Shown here in pieces: positions 7,762 to 13,445 of a stretch of DNA of 26,153 nt. The first letter of the stretch is position 1. Each line of letters starts with the position of its first letter. Both the position numbers and the translations under genes were made by a program. Source of the DNA: JANXSG01 sp038203935 (GTDB lineage: Bacteria > Armatimonadota > Chthonomonadetes > Chthonomonadales > Chthonomonadaceae); NCBI GenBank assembly GCA_038203935.1, contig JBBRDM010000062.1, positions 1 through 26,153 of the forward strand, in the 5' to 3' direction. A model generated the notes under the pieces. That model did not search any database and was not told where the DNA came from. It was given only the letters and a program-made list of their open reading frames with translations.

Positions 7762-7935
7762 CCGCCCCTTCCCTGCACACGCTAACGAAAAAGCCGTTTT
7801 GTATTAGGGAAGGGGGAGTCAACGTTCGAGATTCCCCCTTCTCCTGTTTTTGGGAGAAGGAGGCCATGGGGATGAGGGCTAATCCTCCTCTCGCGCGAGG
7901 AACGAGCATCTGGGAGAGGGTTGGGGTGAGGCCGA
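7762..7935. repeat. C/G-rich composite intergenic repeat
   Basis: Starts with CCCCTTCCCT (7765-7774) paired with AGGGAAGGGG (7806-7815), a perfect 10-bp stem. A second stem of CCTTCTCC and GGAGAAGG surrounds a short T-rich loop near 7837-7861. It ends in GGGAGAGGGTTGGGGTGAGG. Words like these ('gggagagggttggggtgagg') are dispersed intergenic repeats in several phyla, in my recollection. A probable degraded fragment lies near 5115-5180. The repeat stops about 25 bases before the true start of the glycosidase gene. Confidence 0.6.
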
Positions 7936-7958
7936 AACTGAGAGGAATCGTTCGATTT

Positions 7959-9287
7959 ATGAAAAATTCCAGATTTAAAACTCAATCATTTCTCTATTTT
8001 CTACTGATAGCGCTTACGATGCCGGGCACGCACATGCAAGCGGGAGCCCAAAAACGCACCTATCCCATCGCCTGCGGATCGTTTATTCAATGCTACCTGG
8101 TGAAAAACTGGGGAGACAAAGAGTGGTTGCGGGAGTTTAAGACCCTCAAACAAGTGGGGATGAGTTATTTAGTTCTTGGAGACACCCTCGATATCCAATC
8201 AAAAACGACTTACTATAGAACGCAATTACCCGGGTTCTCGATTGCCAATGGATATCTGGATACTGTGGATGCCTGCCTAAGAAACGCAGAGAAAACGGGA
8301 TTCAAGGTATTTATCGGACTGGGTTCCAATGAGGAGTGGTGGCAGAAAGGAGCCAACGATACTAAGTGGATCGAGGATCAAATGAATATCGGGAATCTTG
8401 CTGCGGATGAGATGCATTCGGCTTATCATTTAAAATATCCACATGCGTTTTATGGATGGTATTGGACCTGGGAAGTCGATAACTACCGCTTCAATAAGCC
8501 GGAACAGATCAAAATACTTTCCGAGGCGTTAAATACAAACCTTAAGCATCTCGGATCAAAATATCCAGCCATGCCATTTATGCTCTGCCCCTTTATGAAT
8601 TCTGTACTGGGAAAGCCCGAGGCATATGCACATTTCTGGAAAGAAATATTCAGACAAACTGCGTTCAAATCAGGCGATATCTTCTGCCCGCAGGACTGCG
8701 TCGGTGCTGGCGGCCTGAAACTGAATCAAGTTCCGCAGTGGTTTGCAGCGCTCAAACTGGCCGTGGATACGAAACCTGGACTTCATTTTTGGGCAGATAC
8801 CGAAACCTTTCGCGAATCGGACTGGACTAGCGCTACCATCGACAGACTAATCACCCAGATGAAGTTCGAGCAGCCTTATGTCGAACAGTGCATGACTTTT
8901 GCCTACAGCCATTACGACAGCCCTACAGCCTCCAACCCGGGATTTCACCGCACCTATTTGAACTATGTTAAATCGGGAAATCTCCAGGATGAATCCATTC
9001 CCACGCCGATTAATTTTCAAGCAAAACGGGGAACGGGACACACTGCTGTGCTGACATGGGAGGTTTCGGGGGAGACACATGCCCTGTGCGGATTTGATAT
9101 TATTCGTAACGGTTCGCCTTATAAACGAATCCAATTCACGGCGGATAAACAGCAAAACATGAAACAGTTTTCTTTCATCGAGCGAGATGCCGTTGACAGC
9201 GTCGAAACGAAGTATGCATTAAAATGTTATGGGTTTGCAGGAAACAGTTCAAAACGAGTGGAAACCAGCCTGCCGCGAGTGCAATAG
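7959..9287 (+). CDS. Secreted DUF4434-like glycosidase-type protein
   Basis: The reading frame is open from 7866, but the first ~31 codons are translated repeat. The ATG at 7959 has AGAGGA upstream and opens a clean signal peptide (MKNSRFK, a hydrophobic run, cleavage near AGA-Q), so I start there: 442 residues. The mature protein begins PIACGSFIQCYLVKNW and then has the look of a TIM-barrel glycoside-hydrolase-like domain to about residue 345: GDTL, a KVFIGLGS strand, FYGWYWTWEVDNY, PFMLCPFMNS, FWADTETFRE. This matches DUF4434/GH-like proteins. Glu residues in the WEVDN and DTETF segments are candidate catalytic acids. The C-terminal ~90 residues (TPINFQAKRG, AVLTWEVSG, GFDIIRNG) look like a fibronectin-III-type domain. 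Likely acts on a polysaccharide outside the cytoplasm; substrate unknown. Confidence 0.65.
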   Translation: MKNSRFKTQSFLYFLLIALTMPGTHMQAGAQKRTYPIACGSFIQCYLVKNWGDKEWLREFKTLKQVGMSYLVLGDTLDIQSKTTYYRTQLPGFSIANGYLDTVDACLRNAEKTGFKVFIGLGSNEEWWQKGANDTKWIEDQMNIGNLAADEMHSAYHLKYPHAFYGWYWTWEVDNYRFNKPEQIKILSEALNTNLKHLGSKYPAMPFMLCPFMNSVLGKPEAYAHFWKEIFRQTAFKSGDIFCPQDCVGAGGLKLNQVPQWFAALKLAVDTKPGLHFWADTETFRESDWTSATIDRLITQMKFEQPYVEQCMTFAYSHYDSPTASNPGFHRTYLNYVKSGNLQDESIPTPINFQAKRGTGHTAVLTWEVSGETHALCGFDIIRNGSPYKRIQFTADKQQNMKQFSFIERDAVDSVETKYALKCYGFAGNSSKRVETSLPRVQ

Positions 9288-9291
9288 CCTC

Positions 9292-9513
9292 TCATCGTAT
9301 CTGTATGTCGCCTCCAAAAACCTTCACGATCAATATAATATCGAGTATTACCGTAGGTACAACAACCAGAATGGACTGCGATTTAAACAGAAAAATGAGG
9401 AGAAGAAACGCCGCCCATACGGTAACGTAAGCAGCTGCTTCTTTAGGGGAGATATCGCCATCGTACAAACTCCATCCAAGCAGCAGGAAAAATAATATAA
9501 ACGGAACCAGCAT
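9292..9513 (-). CDS. Small three-helix membrane protein
   Basis: 73 residues, mostly hydrophobic: helices at about residues 2-15, 27-45 and 48-66. The ATG at 9513 lies two bases after the TAG of the DinB-like gene, so it is probably the second gene of that operon, and it ends four bases from the stop of the convergent glycosidase gene. No family recognised. The tight spacing and clean helix pattern are the main reasons to accept it. Confidence 0.6.
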   Translation of the reverse strand: MLVPFILFFLLLGWSLYDGDISPKEAAAYVTVWAAFLLLIFLFKSQSILVVVPTVILDIILIVKVFGGDIQIR

Positions 9514-9515
9514 TG

Positions 9516-10076
9516 CTATCCTAACGCTTTATCTGCCAGAGGCGGTTCAATGATATGCCCACCATTATCGCTGAGATCGGGCGGATCAATCCGCTGCATA
9601 CTGAGCAAAATGGATAACTGGCCGCCATGATGTATATCATGCGCCATGATTCGCCAGATTGTCCACTGACGAGAGACTGCGTAGGTATTTCCCGTGTAGG
9701 TTTGGAGGTAAGTGTGGTGCAGATCGGCGGTTGTCCATGCTCTGAGGTTATTTTCGATCATATGCCAGCTTGCGTTGAGCCATCTAACTATTTCAGGCGA
9801 ACTGTCTGCAATTGCAGCTTCAGGCCCTCGTCCATCACCCCATAATAGACTAATTTCCTCGGCAAGTTCGGAGCTTCCGGCAGCGCCCATTCGACTGAAC
9901 CAATCAATCCTTCCAAAAGCTATATGCGCCGCCAGCTCACCTACGGAGCGCCTATCTGCAATCGGCCGAAACGCCAGAATCTCCGATGAGAGCGATTCCA
10001 CTGCCCGAACCAGACTAATCTGATATCCATCCCAGCCGCTGAAAATCTCCATCAATGGGTGGTCATCTACTGCCAT
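9516..10076 (-). CDS. DinB-like domain protein
   Basis: 186 residues starting at the ATG at 10076, which has GGAG seven bases upstream; the TTG two codons earlier is too close to that site. The protein is a four-helix-bundle DinB/DUF664 type: SVGELAAHIAFGRIDW (His51) and WRIMAHDIHHGGQLS (His146, His150) supply the three histidines that usually bind a metal ion in this superfamily. Relatives include bacillithiol S-transferases and damage-inducible proteins, so metal-dependent thiol transfer is possible but not shown. It is cytoplasmic and probably co-transcribed with the small membrane protein downstream. Confidence 0.85.
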   Translation of the reverse strand: MAVDDHPLMEIFSGWDGYQISLVRAVESLSSEILAFRPIADRRSVGELAAHIAFGRIDWFSRMGAAGSSELAEEISLLWGDGRGPEAAIADSSPEIVRWLNASWHMIENNLRAWTTADLHHTYLQTYTGNTYAVSRQWTIWRIMAHDIHHGGQLSILLSMQRIDPPDLSDNGGHIIEPPLADKALG

Positions 10077-10141
10077 CTTCAAGCTCCATAAAACTTCTAA
10101 AATTTATTAATTGCATAGACAGCATCTTCCATTCAAAATAT

Positions 10142-10253
10142 TTTAGCCGCAAAAAGGCACAAAAGGCGCAAAAATTTTAGCCAGTTCTATCATTCAATCA
10201 TGAGGCCAGGATTACGTTTCTTTTTGCGTCTTTTGTGCCTTTTTGCGGCTAAA
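10142..10253. repeat. Inverted repeat, 33-bp arms, trimeric GCxCAAAA unit
   Basis: Left arm 10142-10174 and right arm 10221-10253 are reverse complements over 33 bases with one difference that is again a G-T wobble pair. The loop is 46 bases. Each arm holds three degenerate units of the type GCCGCAAAAA, GGCACAAAA, GGCGCAAAAA. A diverged copy of the same family lies at 25771-25888. Confidence 0.9.
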
Positions 10254-10281
10254 TAAAAAAATAGCATCTGAACGGGATGAG

Positions 10282-10476
10282 TTACGGTTTAGGATTTGAA
10301 GAGGTCTGCATAGTGGTGGAATGGAGCGTTCGTTCCTGTAGATTTGCAATTGCGGCCTGCTGGAAAACTGCCGGCCGAGCCAGAGATGGCTTCAAACCAA
10401 CAGAATCAATCACAATTCCCAATCCTATTCCTATCGAAGCAGGCACAAACCACGAATTCCTTTTTATCAGGGGCAT
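10282..10476 (-). CDS. Putative small membrane protein (64 aa)
   Basis: The minus-strand frame begins at ATG 10476 with GAGGA six bases upstream, a good ribosome-binding site. The N-terminus MPLIKRN is basic and is followed by one hydrophobic helix (WFVPASIGIGLGIVID, residues 9-24); the remainder is polar. No family recognised. A plus-strand ORF over the same bases (10277-10495) lacks such a site. The alternative is chance, because this interval lies next to a repeat. Confidence 0.45.
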   Translation of the reverse strand: MPLIKRNSWFVPASIGIGLGIVIDSVGLKPSLARPAVFQQAAIANLQERTLHSTTMQTSSNPKP

Positions 10477-10550
10477 ATTTAATCCTCAGTTATAAAGTTT
10501 CCGCAGCAAGTAGTTGATATTAGTGATACAACAATTTCAAACGAAGATAT

Positions 10551-10922
10551 TTAATCAGAAATCCATTTATCGACTGACTTATTGTATCGCTCCCTATCAG
10601 ACAAATTCGCTTCAACATGCTTTTTCTTCAAAATTTCTCCGAATTTGCGACCATTGAATTCAGACATATTTGCACCGCCCGGAACTATTTCGCCGCTGTC
10701 TATGCAGCCTATGAAATCTCCGAGAAAGTCTGTCATGGTTTCTCCTTCTCTAGTGGGGGAACCCGCTAGAGTCATAAATAATTTTGTGAGACTGTCAATT
10801 GCTAAAAGATCAGCAGTGGTGCCCTGCTGATGTGCTATGTGTTGAAGTACTACTTTTATTTTGATTGCATCGTTAAGATGAGCAATTTTATTTTTCATAA
10901 GGCGATGTGCATAAAGTACCAC
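10551..10922 (-). CDS. Hypothetical protein (up to 123 aa)
   Basis: The frame opens with GTG at 10922; an ATG at 10898 (MKNKIAHLND) gives 115 residues. Neither has a clear ribosome-binding site. The protein is helical-looking and charged, with a central segment TMTDFLGDFIGCIDSGEIVPG and a lysine-rich end (KFGEILKKKHVEANLSDRERYNK). No signal peptide or membrane helix, and no family recognised. AT-rich like the SIR2-like gene 130 bases upstream on the same strand, with which it may form an accessory unit. Confidence 0.5.
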   Translation of the reverse strand: MVLYAHRLMKNKIAHLNDAIKIKVVLQHIAHQQGTTADLLAIDSLTKLFMTLAGSPTREGETMTDFLGDFIGCIDSGEIVPGGANMSEFNGRKFGEILKKKHVEANLSDRERYNKSVDKWISD

Positions 10923-11051
10923 TCAAAATAATATGACGAATATGAATTTAATAGAAGGTAAGTATCATTAAAATCGACACTTATACATCTATATCTATAC
11001 CATCTCAATCATAATTATATTGTAATTACATTAATCTTGAATTCAGTATAT

Positions 11052-12101
11052 CTAGTTTGCATTTTTGAAAAAATCTTCATGAGCATGCTCAAGCTTGTCA
11101 AATTGAATTTCTTTCGGCCAACCTTCACCATATTCTTGCATATGTTTAACAAGATAATTTTCTGTGGTATCAGATCTAAATCTCAATTTTTTGAATTTAA
11201 TAAAATCATGAAAGCGCCTTGATACGCTTTCATTCGGATCAAGACACAGCACATCAATAGTTTTAAGGTGATCAGCTTCCATAATAGAGGTTAATAACAG
11301 ATATTTTAAGTAACTATCGTTAGTCGGTAATGAATAACCAATAAATCTTATGTGGTTTGCGTTTGAGAGTGAGTTGTATGCAATCTGCCATTCCGCACGT
11401 ATCGAATTATTTGCAAGGCCTTTATTCCAGGTAGGTGGAATAATAATACCAGTATCTGCACTACCATGCAATTTAGCAAGCAGGCCATTTTCCCATCCTA
11501 CTACACCCTCCGTAGCAGATCGCTTAAATGATGTAGAAACCATATCTTTCTTAAGGAGGTAATCAGTAATTTGCTCGAGGACCATATCATAGTTTAGCGT
11601 GATCACATTGTATTCAAAGTCAGTTTCCGCGGGTACACTTGTGCAGTAACTTTTAGGGTAAATATCGTTTCGATATTCCGCAAGTTGGAATGCATAACCG
11701 AGTAATGATGCTACAAAACAACCATACAAATTCGATTGTCCTTCACCAAAAATCGTTGACGACCATTCATTTTCAGGGTTCGCACGTTTGATGCGAGGAG
11801 TATAATGCTTGATCACGTCAACAATATATTTGGAAAAGTATCTTTCTTGACCTTGATCGCCAAATATACTTTCTCGCATCTCTATAATTGATAATATTTC
11901 TTCGATATTGAGAAGATCGGTCTCATAATAGTTCTTGGCTTTAGACATTTCATCGATTTTATTTAACACATCGGAAAAATGTTGGAATTTCTCTCTATCC
12001 TGAAAGTACATATCTTTAGACCGCTCTAAGAAATTGGAGACGACAGGTAATCCTAGTGGTGCTGAAAAGCCCGCTCCGAGGATATAAACTATACGATTCA
12101 C
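11052..12101 (-). CDS. SIR2-like NAD-binding domain protein
   Basis: 349 residues; a GGAGAGA lies upstream of the ATG at 12101. Motifs in order: YILGAGFSAPLGLP (residues 6-19), the GAGxS dinucleotide-binding loop at the very N-terminus; VITLNYD (166-172), the TxNYD motif; LAKLHGS (208-214), with His212 in the position of the SIR2 catalytic histidine; and FIGYSLPTND (253-262), the typical late motif. This is the SIR2-like family used as NADase effectors in several anti-phage systems, although other members have no assigned role. No transmembrane or second effector domain is visible. The gene is AT-rich and sits among unrelated small genes, consistent with acquisition. No obvious partner (TIR, Argonaute, HerA) is adjacent; the 123-residue ORF downstream is the only candidate. 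Confidence 0.8.
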   Translation of the reverse strand: MNRIVYILGAGFSAPLGLPVVSNFLERSKDMYFQDREKFQHFSDVLNKIDEMSKAKNYYETDLLNIEEILSIIEMRESIFGDQGQERYFSKYIVDVIKHYTPRIKRANPENEWSSTIFGEGQSNLYGCFVASLLGYAFQLAEYRNDIYPKSYCTSVPAETDFEYNVITLNYDMVLEQITDYLLKKDMVSTSFKRSATEGVVGWENGLLAKLHGSADTGIIIPPTWNKGLANNSIRAEWQIAYNSLSNANHIRFIGYSLPTNDSYLKYLLLTSIMEADHLKTIDVLCLDPNESVSRRFHDFIKFKKLRFRSDTTENYLVKHMQEYGEGWPKEIQFDKLEHAHEDFFKNAN

Positions 12102-12121
12102 TGATCTCTCTCCAGACTTAT

Positions 12122-12445
12122 CTATAATTCTCGGGATGCAGCTGGTTCGTCTTCATACAGAAACGGTAATGTCCATTGGCGGTCGAACTCTTTAGGAGCG
12201 CTGGAGTGGAGGCGGTCGGCGAAGACGTCATAGAGGCGGGCAGTAGTGCGTTCGAGGAAGGCGGGAGGAACTACTGTCGGGGATGTGCTTGAATGCAGCA
12301 TAGAACCAGATTGTTTAAGGGATTGAACTTCAGTGGCACATGGCTTACACGTAGTCAGATGAGCCTCAAAATCGACGATCAGCTCTGCAGGGAAGGCGCC
12401 ATCAATATATAAATCGGTAAGTTTTAGAATTTCGTCACAGGTCAT
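12122..12445 (-). CDS. Anti-sigma factor with zinc-finger (zf-HC2/ZAS) domain
   Basis: 107 residues from the ATG at 12445; the longer frame to 12565 merely runs through the sigma-factor gene and is not used. The N-terminal domain has Cys3 and the H-x3-C-x2-C signature HLTTCKPC (residues 29-36), the zinc-associated anti-sigma fold that sequesters ECF sigma factors. No transmembrane helix follows, so it is a soluble cytoplasmic anti-sigma; the C-terminal half is polar and without a known sensor. Its ATG overlaps the end of the sigma gene by 11 bases (ATGACCTGTGA contains the sigma stop), which implies translational coupling and a fixed ratio of the two proteins. Confidence 0.85.
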   Translation of the reverse strand: MTCDEILKLTDLYIDGAFPAELIVDFEAHLTTCKPCATEVQSLKQSGSMLHSSTSPTVVPPAFLERTTARLYDVFADRLHSSAPKEFDRQWTLPFLYEDEPAASREL

Positions 12446-13028
12446 TTTGAGTTTTCGCTCCTTCTCCCCACACAGATGATAACTGATTCCGCAGCGCTCG
12501 CCGCGCTCTGTATAGCAGTGATTTGGTGGCCTGCAAAGATTTGCCCAGCATCTCCGCCACTTCAAGAGCGTCCCACTGCTCTATGTCGCACAACATCAGC
12601 GCCATGCGATGATCTTCCGAAAGCGAATCCAGGGCAGTGCGAACTGCCGTCGTAGTCTCCATCCTTCGTGCATCTCGCCCACGGTCCGACTGTCGATCGG
12701 CGGCATCCGGGTCGAGCAGCTGCAGCTTCGGCTGGCGCAAACGGTCATAACACAAGTTACGAGTAATTCCAAACAGCCATCCACGGAAGGGGCACTCGCC
12801 GCGAAAACTGCTCACTTTCTCCAGCGCGCGAATAAAAGCGTCCGCCGTCACCTCTTCCGCATCCTCGCGATTGCCTAGAATATGCCTTGCATAGGCGAAT
12901 ATCTGCTCCACGTACATTTCGAAGAGGGGGCCAAGCGCTTCCGCCTCTCCGGACTGAAAACGCTTCACCAATCGTTTTTCAAATTCGCTCTCGCGATACG
13001 GGTTTTTTCCCGATGAAATACTGCTCAA
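12435..13028 (-). CDS. ECF-type RNA polymerase sigma factor
   Basis: 197 residues. Region 2 lies around residues 34-100, with the motif DAEEVTADAFIRALE (56-70) and RGWLFGITRNLCYDRLR (82-98) for core and -10 binding. Region 4 lies at about 130-181 (LSEDHRMALMLCDIEQWDALEVAEMLGKSLQATKSLLYRARRALR pattern), the -35-binding helix-turn-helix. Start is TTG at 13028; no in-frame ATG precedes region 2, and a GGGAG lies a little far upstream. It forms an operon with the zinc anti-sigma factor. Target promoters are unknown; the divergently transcribed propeller gene has a vegetative-type promoter, so it is not an obvious target. Confidence 0.95.
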   Translation of the reverse strand: MSSISSGKNPYRESEFEKRLVKRFQSGEAEALGPLFEMYVEQIFAYARHILGNREDAEEVTADAFIRALEKVSSFRGECPFRGWLFGITRNLCYDRLRQPKLQLLDPDAADRQSDRGRDARRMETTTAVRTALDSLSEDHRMALMLCDIEQWDALEVAEMLGKSLQATKSLLYRARRALRNQLSSVWGEGAKTQNDL

Positions 13029-13089
13029 TGGTTACTGCTCTCCCGAATACGACGTGAACTGGCTGCCCGAAGTGTCGCAGCATAAAACA

Positions 13090-13095
13090 ATTATA
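13090..13095 (-). promoter_or_regulatory. Possible extended -10 promoter of the sigma/anti-sigma operon
   Basis: On the minus strand, TGATATAAT (13090-13098) is a consensus -10 with the TGn extension, about 60 bases before the TTG start. No convincing -35 is present; the upstream side carries a doubled GCATGC word (13104-13117). This is a candidate only. Confidence 0.4.
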
Positions 13096-13251
13096 TCACA
13101 ACCGCATGCTCGCATGCCGATCAATATTGTGACCATGCAGGACTTCCATATAATAAATTATCGCATGGCAGCCCTGCAGCAACCATACATCAGAAATGAA
13201 TATTGAAAATACAGATTTGCGAAAGTTAAAACTGGAAGGAATAGGCAATGC

Positions 13252-13280
13252 TTGACACGAATAGAGCAGTGGATTATAAT
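13252..13280 (+). promoter_or_regulatory. Consensus promoter of the propeller gene
   Basis: TTGACA (13252-13257), exactly 17 bases, TATAAT (13275-13280). The predicted start is near 13287, giving a leader of roughly 160 bases before the ATG at 13446. Confidence 0.9.
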
Positions 13281-13288
13281 GTGTTCAC

Positions 13289-13310
13289 GTAGAATATCCC
13301 AATATTCTAC
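13289..13310. promoter_or_regulatory. Palindrome at the transcription start of the propeller gene
   Basis: GTAGAATAT (13289-13297) and ATATTCTAC (13302-13310) are perfect reverse complements with a 4-base centre. It begins nine bases after the -10 box, at about +1 to +24. It could be an operator or a 5' hairpin protecting the transcript. A second stem, GGACGAT with ATCGTCC and a 5-base loop, follows at 13356-13374. Confidence 0.6.
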
Positions 13311-13445
13311 TTGTGGTAAATAGGTTTGCATTTAACACTGCCTCAAGGTAACCATGGACGATGATAAATCGTCCAATATCCATATTCGTTTTCAACGGGC
13401 GGGCAGCCGCTCTTCGCAGATTATCCACCAAACAGGGGGGTTCCT

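Larger units (their letters stand above)
7491..7958. other. Intergenic region between prepilin operon and glycosidase gene
   Basis: 468 bases holding the 15-bp-arm hairpin at 7508-7555, a plain stretch of about 200 bases with no gene I can support, and the C/G-rich composite repeat at 7762-7935. A long in-frame extension of the downstream gene begins inside that repeat and is not believed to be coding. Confidence 0.6.
13029..13445. other. Divergent control region between sigma operon and propeller gene
   Basis: 417 bases with no gene. It holds a possible extended -10 promoter leftwards (13090-13095), the consensus rightward promoter (13252-13280), a palindrome at +1 (13289-13310), and a ~150-base leader with a second small hairpin (13356-13374) before the ATG at 13446. 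Confidence 0.7.

Noticed and set aside
7866..7958. N-terminal extension of the glycosidase gene
   Set aside because: Translation of the intergenic G-rich repeat; the signal peptide begins at the ATG at 7959.
10277..10495. 72-residue plus-strand ORF
   Set aside because: The minus-strand frame over the same bases has a proper ribosome-binding site and a membrane helix.
10551..12101. Toxin-antitoxin pair
   Set aside because: The SIR2-like protein is large and about 130 bases separate the genes; the small protein has no recognisable antitoxin DNA-binding motif.
12446..12565. N-terminal extension of the anti-sigma factor
   Set aside because: Runs through the sigma-factor gene in another frame; the zinc-finger domain begins immediately after the ATG at 12445.
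13311..13445. Known riboswitch in the propeller leader
   Set aside because: Stems are visible but no conserved core of a riboswitch class that I recognise.
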